Shown: piece after piece, positions 1 to 8,800 of the stretch
How the letters are laid out: every line of letters begins with the position of its first letter
Numbering within the stretch: the stretch's first letter is position 1
Source: Spirochaetota bacterium
GTDB lineage: Bacteria; Spirochaetota; Spirochaetia; Treponematales; UBA12059
NCBI GenBank assembly: GCA_018262985.1
Contig: JADFDI010000001.1
Location: 513,027 to 577,026 of the forward strand
Length of the DNA stretch: 64,000 bases
Reading direction: 5' to 3'
Program-made: the position numbers and the translations under genes
Notes under the pieces: model-generated
Databases searched by the model: none
Told to the model about the DNA's origin: nothing
What the model saw: only the letters and a program-made list of their open reading frames with translations

Positions 1-370
1 GAAGAGGCGCCCCTTCGTTGGCGTCGACGAGGCGGAGCGCGGGATTCAATGCCACGATGCGCGGGGCGAGCGAACGCTCCGCCTCGAGGCCTTGCAGGAA
101 CCAGACCGAGGCTCGGGAGAGCTCCGCGACCTGGCGCGGGCTCGGCTCGAAGGTGTGCGGATCGGAGCCGGGCGGCACCACGGTCAGGATTTCGGCGCGC
201 TCGCCCGCGACGCGGCGGGCGAAGTAGGCCTGCGGCGGCACCGTGACGGCGACGGAAAGGCCCGCGCCGCCCGGGGCGTCGCGTCCGGGGGAGCTTCCGC
301 TCGAGGGCGAGCACGAACCCGCCAGGATCACAAGGAAGGCGGCCCCGAGGGCCGCCTGAAGGGCTTTCAT
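1..370 (-). CDS. Metal (Zn/Mn) ABC transporter substrate-binding lipoprotein, TroA/ZnuA-like, N-terminal part
   Basis: Only the first 123 residues are visible; the gene runs off the left edge. The start ATG is at 370-368. A hydrophobic signal ends in the lipobox ILAGSC (lipidated Cys20), followed by a Ser/Gly-rich linker and the family opening VAVTVPPQAYFARRVAGERA. The segment GSDPHTFEPSP carries His72, the position of the first metal ligand in TroA/ZnuA-type binding proteins. The family captures Zn2+ or Mn2+ outside the membrane for an ABC importer; which metal cannot be told from this fragment. It lies 32 nt after the MCP stop codon and has its own promoter with an embedded palindrome, suggesting metalloregulator control. 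Confidence 0.85.
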   Translation of the reverse strand, partial: MKALQAALGAAFLVILAGSCSPSSGSSPGRDAPGGAGLSVAVTVPPQAYFARRVAGERAEILTVVPPGSDPHTFEPSPRQVAELSRASVWFLQGLEAERSLAPRIVALNPALRLVDANEGAPL

Positions 371-377
371 GCGGAGA

Positions 378-406
378 AAGGTATTACTAAGTTATACCAA
401 GGTCAA
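378..406 (-). promoter_or_regulatory. Promoter with embedded 19-bp operator-like palindrome before the metal-binding lipoprotein
   Basis: On the minus strand TTGACC (406-401), a 17-nt spacer and TACCTT (383-378) form a sigma-70-like promoter. The spacer is nearly filled by the palindrome GGTATTACTAAGTTATACC (+ strand 380-398), symmetric except at its centre and one position pair. A palindrome between -35 and -10 of a metal-uptake gene is the usual place for a Zur, MntR/TroR or Fur-like repressor; the regulator's identity is inference. The -35 overlaps the stop codon of the MCP gene. Confidence 0.6.
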
Positions 407-2961
407 GCGGGGTCGCGCTTGACCTGGATTTCCGTGGTCTGCGGGGGCTGCGCCGCTCGCGGCTCGCCCGCACCGTCCAAGCCCGCTCCGCCTTCCTTCG
501 GCTCCGGTTCGGCGGATGACTCGAGGAAGTCGGGTTCCTCGATCGACGCCCGTTCCGGGGCCGCCGCGTTTCCCGCGCCTGCAGGGGACCCGGCGCCGAC
601 CGCGGAGACTCCGCCCCCCGCGCGAACGGGCCTTGGCGCCGAGGACTCCCCGGACGAGCCGAGGGGCTGGGCATCCCGGGCCGCGGCTCCCGGCGTGCGG
701 AACCGGTCGACCGAGGCGAGGATGTTCGCCGCCGTATCGGCGTTCTCGCGGGAAAGGTCCGTCAGCTTGGCCGCCGAATCGTCGATCTCGCGGATGCCGA
801 GGGCGATCTCGTCCGCGGCGTTGCGGTTCTCCGCCGAGAGCCTGCGCACGTCCTCCACCGCCCGGGCGATGGCTTCCGAGCCGCGCCCGAGCTCGGCCCC
901 GGCTCCTTCGAGCCGGCCGGCCGTGGAGTTGAGCCGCTCCAGGGCGCCGCGGGCTTCCCGTCCGCGCGAGACCGAGGAGCCGAGGGCGACCGAGGTCTGC
1001 TCGAGCTCCCGCGCGATCTCGGCCAGGCCGTCGACGACCGATCCGATGCCCGCGCCGGTCTCGTCGGAGCCGGCGGCCGCGGCGTGGATCGCGTCGGCCG
1101 TCTCCTTTATCGTGGCGCCGATGCCTTGCGCGTTCTCGGCCACGCTCTCCGAGAGCTTCCGGATTTCCTCCGCGACGACGGCGAAGCCGCGGCCGGCCTC
1201 GCCCGCGTGGGCCGCTTCGATGGCGGCGTTCATGGCCAGCAGGCGGGTCTGCTCGGCGATGCCGTCGATGATGCCGACCAGCTCGAGCGTCTTGGCGGCG
1301 CTCTCCTCCATGCGCCGCATGGAGCTGGATTCGTTCTCGATGCGGTCGCGGCTTTCGGCGCCGAGGGAGCCCACCTTGGCGGCTATCTCGCGCTGCTCGT
1401 CGGCGCGGACCGACAGCCGGTCGAGCTCGGCGACGATGCCCTCGATGACCGCGCCGACCCCTCCCACCGCCGACTCGAGCTCGCGCACGGCGTCGAGCAC
1501 GGTGGTCGAGACCCCGGCGATCGCGTTCTTCGCGCCTTCGGCCTCCCCCGCGGCTCCGTCGAGCCGTTCGGTCTGGTTCCGCATCGAACCGATCGAGGCG
1601 CTCATCTGGGTTATGGTGGCGGCGGTCTCGGCGGCGTGCGCCGCCAGCGATTCGCTGCTCGCGCTCGAGGTCTCCGCTGACCGCCGGATGGCGTCGACGC
1701 TGCCGGTCAGCCGCGCCACGAGCTCCCTGAGCGAGTACTGGATGCCGCCGATCTCCGTGACGCTCGTCACGGGCACTTCGACGGTCAGGTCGCCCGCGCC
1801 GACGCGCTCCATGTCGCGATTGACCGCGCCGACGCCCCGGGTGACGGAGCGAACCACGAAAAGTATGACGGCGATGCCGAGGGCGAAGGCCAGGGCGGCC
1901 ACGACGATCGAGGCCACGAGGCCGCGGACGAAGGTGGACATGGAAGCGGCGAGCGGCACGTAGACGATGATGGTCCAGTCGAGGCCGTGCGCGTCGCCGA
2001 AGGGGCTCGAGCTGACGAAGCTGACTTGGCCGTCGACGACGAGCTCGTCGAACCAGGTGCGCGACTCCGAGGTGCCGCCCGTGCCCGAGGCCGCGCTCGT
2101 GGCGTCTGCGCTCGAATGGGTGGCGGCGGCGGCGAGCACGGGGTCCTGGCAGTTCGCGGCCATGACGCGGACCTGCGTGCCCGAGGCCTGGGCCACGACG
2201 GGTATCTCGTTGGAGACGGCCACCAGAGCGCCGGTATGGTCGATGAGCGCCGCGACCGCGCCGGAGCCTTCGACCGCGCGCTTTATGAGATCCTGCAGCT
2301 TCCCGAGCCCGAGGTCCGCGCCGACCACGCCGATGATCTCGCCCGCTTCGTCGCGCACCGGCGAGTAGGGCGTGACGACGAGCGAACCCGAGACGAAGTC
2401 GATGTAGAGGTCGGTCCATCCCGACTCGCCGCGTTCGAGGGCGCCCGTGTACCAGGGCCGACCGACGGGGCTGAACTCGACCGACTTCTGGACCGGGCCG
2501 ACGGCGCCGCCGGGGAAGAGCTTGCGGTAATCCATGAGTCCGGACGTCGTCGCGTCCCGGATGGTCGCGATGCCGCCTCCTTGCTCGTCGCGCGACACGA
2601 GCACGACGCGTTCGGACGGATCGCCGTAGTATATGGTGGAGACGTCCGGGTTCACCCCGGCGAGCATGTAGAGGGACATCCTGACGCGCTCGGTGCTCGC
2701 GAGGTCCACGTTGCCCGAGCCCGCGAAGGCCGCGAAGCTCAGGAGGATGTTGTGGGCAGCCTCGAAGAAGGAGCGGGAACGCGAATCTATCTCGCCGGCG
2801 GTCTTCCAGGTCAGGGCGACGGAGTTGTCGCGTAGCACCTGGCGCTGCGCGCTGACCGCGCTCATGAACACGAGCCCGATGGCGAGCCCGTAGACAAGGA
2901 CGAAGGGCATGACCAGGATGACCCAGAGCCTCATCTTGATCCTGTTGCGCTTCTCAGGCAT
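403..2961 (-). CDS. Methyl-accepting chemotaxis protein with dCache sensor domain
   Basis: An 852-residue transmembrane chemoreceptor. TM1 is near residues 10-34. The periplasmic part (about 40-340) has a dCache pattern, including [17 protein letters not shown] and the downstream GVVGADL strand. TM2 is near 347-370, then HAMP and a long coiled-coil signalling domain whose hairpin tip reads [20 protein letters not shown] (about 565-584). It should pass ligand signals to CheA/CheW; the ligand is unknown. The C-terminal 70 residues form a Pro/Ala/Glu-rich tail with no CheR-docking pentapeptide. The start is set by GGGAGG 6 nt upstream of ATG 2961. No other che gene is adjacent; cheW lies 17 kb away. 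Confidence 0.95.
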   Translation of the reverse strand: MPEKRNRIKMRLWVILVMPFVLVYGLAIGLVFMSAVSAQRQVLRDNSVALTWKTAGEIDSRSRSFFEAAHNILLSFAAFAGSGNVDLASTERVRMSLYMLAGVNPDVSTIYYGDPSERVVLVSRDEQGGGIATIRDATTSGLMDYRKLFPGGAVGPVQKSVEFSPVGRPWYTGALERGESGWTDLYIDFVSGSLVVTPYSPVRDEAGEIIGVVGADLGLGKLQDLIKRAVEGSGAVAALIDHTGALVAVSNEIPVVAQASGTQVRVMAANCQDPVLAAAATHSSADATSAASGTGGTSESRTWFDELVVDGQVSFVSSSPFGDAHGLDWTIIVYVPLAASMSTFVRGLVASIVVAALAFALGIAVILFVVRSVTRGVGAVNRDMERVGAGDLTVEVPVTSVTEIGGIQYSLRELVARLTGSVDAIRRSAETSSASSESLAAHAAETAATITQMSASIGSMRNQTERLDGAAGEAEGAKNAIAGVSTTVLDAVRELESAVGGVGAVIEGIVAELDRLSVRADEQREIAAKVGSLGAESRDRIENESSSMRRMEESAAKTLELVGIIDGIAEQTRLLAMNAAIEAAHAGEAGRGFAVVAEEIRKLSESVAENAQGIGATIKETADAIHAAAAGSDETGAGIGSVVDGLAEIARELEQTSVALGSSVSRGREARGALERLNSTAGRLEGAGAELGRGSEAIARAVEDVRRLSAENRNAADEIALGIREIDDSAAKLTDLSRENADTAANILASVDRFRTPGAAARDAQPLGSSGESSAPRPVRAGGGVSAVGAGSPAGAGNAAAPERASIEEPDFLESSAEPEPKEGGAGLDGAGEPRAAQPPQTTEIQVKRDPA

Positions 2962-2985
2962 GTTCCCTCCCGGGAGTATGGGGAA

Positions 2986-3009
2986 ACGGCGGTCGCGGGC
3001 GACCGCCGT
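2986..3009 (-). terminator. Hairpin between the NlpC/P60-like gene and the MCP gene
   Basis: A perfect 11-bp inverted repeat, ACGGCGGTCGC (2986-2996) and GCGACCGCCGT (2999-3009), lies just after the upstream minus-strand gene. On the minus strand it is followed by TTTCCCC, so it is a plausible but U-poor terminator. Confidence 0.5.
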
Positions 3010-3015
3010 CCTATT

Positions 3016-4455
3016 CTAGTCCGTATCCGGGCGGACCGCCACGGCGGAGTCCGGACTTTCCGGCGCGGGCGGATCGAAGCCCCTGGCGACCGGCAGGCGC
3101 ACGAGGTGGGCGAAATCGGAGCCCGCGCGCGAGACGAGCGCGCCTAGGCCGGTTTCGGCGGCGCTCTCGAAGACCGCCACCCGGAAGACGCCGCCCGGAT
3201 CGAACCAGGGCACGAGCACGGCCACGTGGTACCAGCGCCTCACTCCGGCCGCCTTCGGGTCGGAGCGGCTGATGGCGGCCAGGTACGCGTGGCCCGGTTC
3301 CCTCGAAGCCAGCATGAACAGCAGCGGCGCGAGGCCGTCCACGCGGTAGCCCGCGTCGGGGAAGCGGTCGGGGTAGGCTTCGAAGCCCGAGAGTCCGTTG
3401 ACCGGATTGCCCGGATCGACGAGCAGGGCCGGCGGGGAGGCGAGGACGTCCATCGAAGGCGAGCCCGCCGCCGCGCCGCGCCCGCCGAGGGCGTCGGCGG
3501 CCAGCGCGCCGAGGGCCCGCGTGAAATCGAGCCCGTAGTAGGGCTCCAGCTCGGTCTCGTAGGCGCGGGTGAGGGACGCGCCGCGCGCGGCCGGTCCCTC
3601 TCCCATGGCCGCCATGAGCGACTTGATTTCGGCCACCGAGCTCCACGAGCCGCGCGCGGGGCCGAGCAGGCCGTCGACCACCCATTTCGCGAAGCCCGAG
3701 CAGTTCAGGCCGGGCGCGGGGCCATCCTGGGCGGCGCCGTCGGCCAGGCGCACCCAGGCGCCGTCGGAGTCGATCGCCCCGTCGTACGCGTAGGCGAGGC
3801 CCGGGAGCGCGGCGCGGATTCCGGCCGCCACCGAGGCCAGTTCGCGGTAGAGCGAGGGCTCGGGCGAGAACAGTTCCCACTCGACCAGTTCGGCGCTCAG
3901 CTCCACCAGCGCGGGGAGCGGCGAGGTCATCGCGCGCTCGAAAGGCAGCGGCAGCGGCACCCCGAGCCTGAGCACGCCCCCGTAGGCCACGACGTCGAGC
4001 CTCGTGCGCCCTCCGTCCGGCGTCAGCCGGGCGAAGGTTCCGGGATCGGAGCGGAGGAAGACCTTGGCGGAGACGAGGGACCCGTCGGAAACGCGCCGCT
4101 TGAGGATCCAGGCGCCCTGAGCGTAGACGGGGTAGGCGTCGCCGCGGCGCGGCAGTACGAGCATGTAGAAATGCTCGCGGTCGCGCTCGACGCGGAGTTC
4201 CCACGAGCGGCCCGAATCGCTGACGACGCGCGGCTTCATGGCCAGCGCGGCGTCACGGGGGGCGGTCAGGAAGTCCTCCCAGCGGGCGGCCCTGACCCGG
4301 GCGGAGTCGGGGGCGCGCGCGAGGGGCAGGTCTCCCGGCAGGGGAGGCCAGGCCTGGGCGGCGGCCCCGGGCGCGGCGAGAGGGAGCAGGGCGAGCAAGG
4401 CGGCGATCGGCGCGGAAAAACCGGATCCGCGGCCGCGAGGCTTTCTTCCATACAT
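3016..4455 (-). CDS. Secreted NlpC/P60-like (papain-fold) protein of unknown substrate
   Basis: A 479-residue protein with an N-terminal signal peptide (hydrophobic 14-33, cleavage near AAA-QAW). The segment GLNCSGFAKWVVDGL (Cys252) resembles the catalytic Cys motif DCSGFV of NlpC/P60 peptidases, and RRWYHVAVLVPW (His410) resembles the His strand; about 160 residues separate them, more than in short NlpC/P60 domains. A periplasmic cell-wall hydrolase or amidase-like role is therefore plausible but unproven. A longer open frame reaches 4815 but would overlap the divergent gene and lose the signal peptide, so ATG 4455 is preferred. A GATAAT hexamer (4471-4466) lies 10 nt upstream of the start. 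Confidence 0.7.
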   Translation of the reverse strand: MYGRKPRGRGSGFSAPIAALLALLPLAAPGAAAQAWPPLPGDLPLARAPDSARVRAARWEDFLTAPRDAALAMKPRVVSDSGRSWELRVERDREHFYMLVLPRRGDAYPVYAQGAWILKRRVSDGSLVSAKVFLRSDPGTFARLTPDGGRTRLDVVAYGGVLRLGVPLPLPFERAMTSPLPALVELSAELVEWELFSPEPSLYRELASVAAGIRAALPGLAYAYDGAIDSDGAWVRLADGAAQDGPAPGLNCSGFAKWVVDGLLGPARGSWSSVAEIKSLMAAMGEGPAARGASLTRAYETELEPYYGLDFTRALGALAADALGGRGAAAGSPSMDVLASPPALLVDPGNPVNGLSGFEAYPDRFPDAGYRVDGLAPLLFMLASREPGHAYLAAISRSDPKAAGVRRWYHVAVLVPWFDPGGVFRVAVFESAAETGLGALVSRAGSDFAHLVRLPVARGFDPPAPESPDSAVAVRPDTD

Positions 4456-4465
4456 CGTACCAACG

Positions 4466-4474
4466 ATTATCGGC
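4466..4474 (-). promoter_or_regulatory. -10 element (GCCGATAAT) of the NlpC/P60-like gene
   Basis: On the minus strand GCCGATAAT sits 10 nt before the start codon at 4455. It matches both a sigma-70 -10 (GATAAT) and the sigma-28 -10 consensus GCCGATAA. I see no good -35 for either class. Confidence 0.4.
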
Positions 4475-4576
4475 CTTGAAGCGTCGCGGGTGGAGCGTCG
4501 AGCGCGCCGGAACGCTTTATCCCGGAGGCTTCCCCGCCGATCAGTAAGGGACGACCTCGAACACTTCGGAGTATCC

Positions 4577-5668
4577 ATGCACCCCGCCAGAATCGCAGCC
4601 CGGGCGTTCGCCCTCGCCGTCCTCGTAGCCGTGCCGCTCGCCGCCTCCTCCAGTCCCGGAACCGCGGCGGAGCCGGCCGCCGCGCCCGCCCCGTCCCGTC
4701 CCGCCGCGACGGCGAGCGTGAGCGCCCCTTCGATCCCGGCGTATCGCCTCTTCCCCGCGCTATATCGGAAGGACGCGGGGCGGCTCGGCGAAGGCGACGG
4801 AGCCGCCGTCGGCACCGAATCCGTCTACGGCCCCGCTCCGGCCGCTCCACAGGCCGACGAAACCCCGGAGGAGGCCGCCGACCCGTACGAGCGCATCCCC
4901 CTCGTGGTCGATACGGACATCGTCGCCTTCTACGGCAAACCCGGCGCGGTCCGCATGGGCATACTCGGCGAGTACCGCAAGGAAGAGCTCGCGGTCATGC
5001 TCGACGGCTACGTCCGGCTGTACGACGGCCACAACGGCGAGCGCGGCGCGGTGGGAGCCTTCTACATCATCTACGGCACCGTATGGCCCGAAGGGGAAAT
5101 CGGCATCCTCGCGGATCGCGTCGTGAAGGAATGGGTGGATTTCGCGGCCGAGCGGGGCCTGCTGGTCTTCCTCGACCACCAGATCGGCAAGTACACGGTG
5201 GAGCAGGCCACCGCGAAGCTCCTGCCCTGGCTCAAGTATCCCAACGTGCACCTGGCCCTCGACCCGGAGTGGCGGACCACGGCCCCGATGCAGGAGATCG
5301 GCTCCATCACCGGGGACGAGCTCAACGCCGCGCAGCGCATGGTGGACGATTACCTGCGCGAGAACGGGCTCCCCGGGCTCCGCATGCTGGTGGTCCACCA
5401 GTTCAACCGGAAGATGATTTCCGCGCGGGAGCGCGTGCGGGCCGACTTCGACCGCGTGGTCCTGATCCACAACTCCGACGGATTCGGGTCGCCCGCGCTC
5501 AAGCGACTCTCCTACGCCATGAACGCCGAGGCGACCAACATGCCGCTCAAGGGCTTCAAGCTCTTCTTCAAGTCGAGATGGCCGGGCGCGGGCTACGACG
5601 ATCCGCTGCTCAAGCCCGAGGAAGTGCTCGCGCTGGCCCCGCGACCGGTCCTGATCATGTACCAGTGA
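4577..5668 (+). CDS. Secreted conserved hypothetical protein, possible TIM-barrel fold
   Basis: A 363-residue protein with an N-terminal signal (residues 5-24, cleavage near SSSPGTAAE) and an Ala/Pro-rich linker. The mature part alternates strand-like and helix-like blocks: IPLVVDTDIVAFYGKP, GLLVFLDHQIGKYTVEQA, YPNVHLALDPEW, GLRMLVVHQFNRKMI, VVLIHNSDGFG. This looks like a beta/alpha barrel of glycoside-hydrolase type, but I see no catalytic signature and do not assign a function. GGAG lies 6 nt before ATG 4577. It diverges from the NlpC/P60-like gene across 121 nt. Confidence 0.75.
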   Translation: MHPARIAARAFALAVLVAVPLAASSSPGTAAEPAAAPAPSRPAATASVSAPSIPAYRLFPALYRKDAGRLGEGDGAAVGTESVYGPAPAAPQADETPEEAADPYERIPLVVDTDIVAFYGKPGAVRMGILGEYRKEELAVMLDGYVRLYDGHNGERGAVGAFYIIYGTVWPEGEIGILADRVVKEWVDFAAERGLLVFLDHQIGKYTVEQATAKLLPWLKYPNVHLALDPEWRTTAPMQEIGSITGDELNAAQRMVDDYLRENGLPGLRMLVVHQFNRKMISARERVRADFDRVVLIHNSDGFGSPALKRLSYAMNAEATNMPLKGFKLFFKSRWPGAGYDDPLLKPEEVLALAPRPVLIMYQ

Positions 5669-5677
5669 GCGGTTTTT

Positions 5678-5709
5678 CCCCGCGCGCGTTCCCCCCGCCG
5701 CGCGCGGGG
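5678..5709 (+). terminator. GC hairpin after the TIM-barrel-like gene
   Basis: CCCCGCGCGCG (5678-5688) and CGCGCGCGGGG (5699-5709) form a perfect 11-bp stem just after the stop codon at 5668. No U-tract follows on the + strand, so termination by this hairpin alone is uncertain. Confidence 0.4.
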
Positions 5710-5711
5710 GG

Positions 5712-5717
5712 TATACT
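5712..5717 (+). promoter_or_regulatory. Possible -10 (TATACT) for the giant OmpA-family gene
   Basis: TATACT follows the hairpin directly, about 150 nt upstream of the start at 5872. The -35 at 17 nt is poor (TTCCCC), so support is limited. Confidence 0.35.
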
Positions 5718-5871
5718 TGTACCTCGGGAAGGACGCCGCGACGGAACCGTAACCGGCGCGGCGGCCGTTCGTTTGTGTCGGGGGGGAAGACGCGGCGCCG
5801 TTTCCGGAGCGTCCCGGTCCGCCCCCCGCTCGCGCCGATCATCGATGACGAACCATATGTGGAGGATGCCA

Positions 5872-8800
5872 ATGACCTCGCCACGCCGGGCCTTCGCCCT
5901 TTTCCTGACCATCATGGCCATCGCGACGGGGGCGGCGTACGCCTTCACGCCCCCGACGGGGTCCGAAGCCCCGCCGGTCCTCGCCTCGCCGTTCTCGGCG
6001 GCCTCGGGCGGGCGGATCGCGCAGGAATGGGCGCCCATGGGTTCCTTCCTCAATCCGGCGTCGGCGGCCTGGGCCCAGCGCTCCTTCATCGAGGGCAGCT
6101 ACCTGGCCCTGCCCGGCTTCGGGCCGTCGACGGGGTACGGCAACGGCTTCGACCTGGGCCTTACCCTGCCGCGCGCGTACGGCGTCTGGAGCTTCGGCCT
6201 TTCCTTCCTCCAGTCGCCCTTCGCCTCCATGCCGCTCGGCACGTCGTTCTCGGGGCAGGCCTCCATCGCCAAGGAGCTGTCCGACCGCGTGGCGCTCGGC
6301 CTCGGCCTGGGCGGCTCCGTCGGCGGACCGGCCGGCTGGTCGCTCGACGGCGACCTCGGCTTCCTGGTCCGCCAGGGCACCCTCGGCGTCTTCAAGGATT
6401 TCGCCTGGGGAGCGGCCCTGACCGGCCTCGGCAAGACCGTCGCGCCGAGCCCCTTCACCTTCTCGGCGGGCGCCTCCGGCTACCTGGTGCGCTCGACCTC
6501 CTTCGACCTGGGGCTCGCCGCCGACCTTTCGTTCCCGTCCTTCCAGAACCTCGTGTTCGGTTTCGGCCTCGACCTGGCCATCGGCCGCGTGGCCTTCGTG
6601 AACCTCGGGTGGGACCTGAACCTCCGCGAGGCCTTGAGCGGCGCGGCGGAGAGCATGGTCCCGTCCTTCGGCCTCTCCGCCCTGATCCCGCTCGACCGCA
6701 AGGCGGACGAGTCGTTCATCTCGAAGTCCGGCTGGGACCGCTCCGAGCTGCGTCCGGCCCTCGCCGCCCGCCCGCTCTACGACGGCGTCTGGGGCATCTC
6801 GGTCGGCGCCGGCATGGCGCTCGGCGTCGTGGATGGCAACCCGCCGCGCATCGAGCTCGGCTACCCCGCCACCGAGTACGAGCTCTACTACATGTCGCCC
6901 AACGACGACGGCCGCAACGACGAGATCGTGCTGCCCCTCGCCATCACCGACGAGCGCTACCTGGCCGGCTACACCTTCAAGATCCTCGCCGAGGACGGTT
7001 CGGTCGTGCGCTCGATCGGCAACAAGGAGACGCCGCCCGAGGCGGCGGACGTGAAGAGCGCGCTCAAGAGCCTGCTCTACGTCAAGAAGGGCATACCGGT
7101 GCCGCCGGACCTGACCTGGAACGGCCGCGCCGACTCCGGAGAGACGGTGGGCGACGGCACCTACGTCCTGGTCGTGGAGGCGGTGGACGACAACGGCAAC
7201 GCGGGGCGCTCCGTCGAGCGCAAGGTCGTGGTGGACCGGACGCCTCCCGCGGTGACGGTCAAGGTTCCCGCCGATCCGGCCGGCCTGATCTTCAGCCCCG
7301 ACGGCGACGGCCTCAAGGACGCCTTCGTCCTTCCCCAGGAAGGCTCCGTCGAGGACAAGTGGATCGGCAAGGTGCTCGACTCGGTCGGCAACGTCGTACG
7401 GACCTACGCCTGGGAGAACGCCGCCCCCGCCGACCTATCGTGGGACGGCTCGACCGACTCGGGCGGCATGGCCCCCGACGGCGTCTACTCCTGGACCTTG
7501 CACTCCACGGACCGGGCCCGCAACGAGACCACCCGCCGCGTGGACAACATCCTCGTGAACACCCTTCGCCCGCCGGTCAGCGTCGCCATCGACATGGCGG
7601 CGTTCAGCCCGAACGGCGACGGCTCCAAGGACCGCATCAACCTGCTTCCCTCGGTGCCGGTGCCGAACGGCCTCGCGTCCTGGAGCCTTTCCGTCCTCGA
7701 CAAGACCGACGCCGAGGTCTGGAAGAGCTCCGGCACCGCGGCCGACCTGCCTTCGCGCGTGGCCTTCGACGGCGTCGGAAGCTCGGGGAAGACCCTTCCC
7801 GAGGGTTCCTACAAGGCGCGCTTCGCGGTGGCCTACGTGAACGGCCACGCCCCGAGCGCCGAATCGCCCGCCTTCACCCTCGACGTCACGCCTCCGAAGG
7901 CCACCGTCACCGCGGACCGCACGGCCTTCAACCCGGTCGGCGTCGCGGACCAGGCCTTCGTGGCCTTCAGGCAGTCGGGCAGCTCCGAGGAGACCTGGAC
8001 CGGCGAGCTTTCGGGCCCCGACGGCAAGGCGGTCAGGACCTGGCGCTTCCTCGGCGAGCCGGACGAGCGGCTTTCGTGGGACGGTCGCGACGAGGCCGGG
8101 CGCGTGGCCGCCGACGGCGCCTACCGCTACCGCCTCTCGGCGGTCGACCGCGCGGGCAACTCGTGGACGAGCGCGCCGGTCGAGGTGAAGATCGACACGG
8201 AGAAGAAGGACGCCTTCCTGTCCACCGACCGCCGGGCGTTCAGCCCGAACGGCGACGGCGTCGCGGACGCGCTCAGGCTGCTGCCCGAGATCCGCGCCAC
8301 CGACGCGCCGGCCTCGTGGGAGCTCGGCGTCTACGCGGACCTCGGACCCGCGGCTCCCTCCGGGCAGAAGCCCGTCAAGTCGTGGACCGGCCGCGGCGCC
8401 GCCCCCTCGTCCTTGACCTGGGACGGCAAGACCGACGCGGGCGCGCCGGCCGCCGACGCCGGTTACACGGCCACGCTCGTCGTCCGCTTCGCGAACGGCA
8501 CCGAGAAGACCGCCCAGGCGCCGCTCTTCCGCCTGGACACCAAGGCGCCTTCCATCGAGGTCTCCGCGGCTCCGCTCCTTTTCTCGCCGAACGGGGACGG
8601 TCTCAAGGACGCGCTGGCCGTGACGCAGAGCTCCGCCCCCGGCGACGACTGGGAGGCGGTCATGGTATCCGCCGACAAGCGGACCGTCCGCTCGTGGCGC
8701 TGGAAGGACAAGGTGGCCGCCCTCGAATGGGACGGCACCGACAGCGAGGGGAATCCCGTTCCCGACGGCGCCTACCGCTACGTGGTCAGCTCGACCGACG

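Noticed and set aside
92-1963. Long + strand open frame (623 codons) opposite the MCP gene
   Set aside because: Low-complexity Arg/Ser/Ala translation with no family features; it is the antisense shadow of the MCP, which has a full domain set and a ribosome site.
4456-4815. N-terminal extension of the NlpC/P60-like protein to 4815
   Set aside because: It would bury the signal peptide and overlap the divergent secreted-protein gene head-on.
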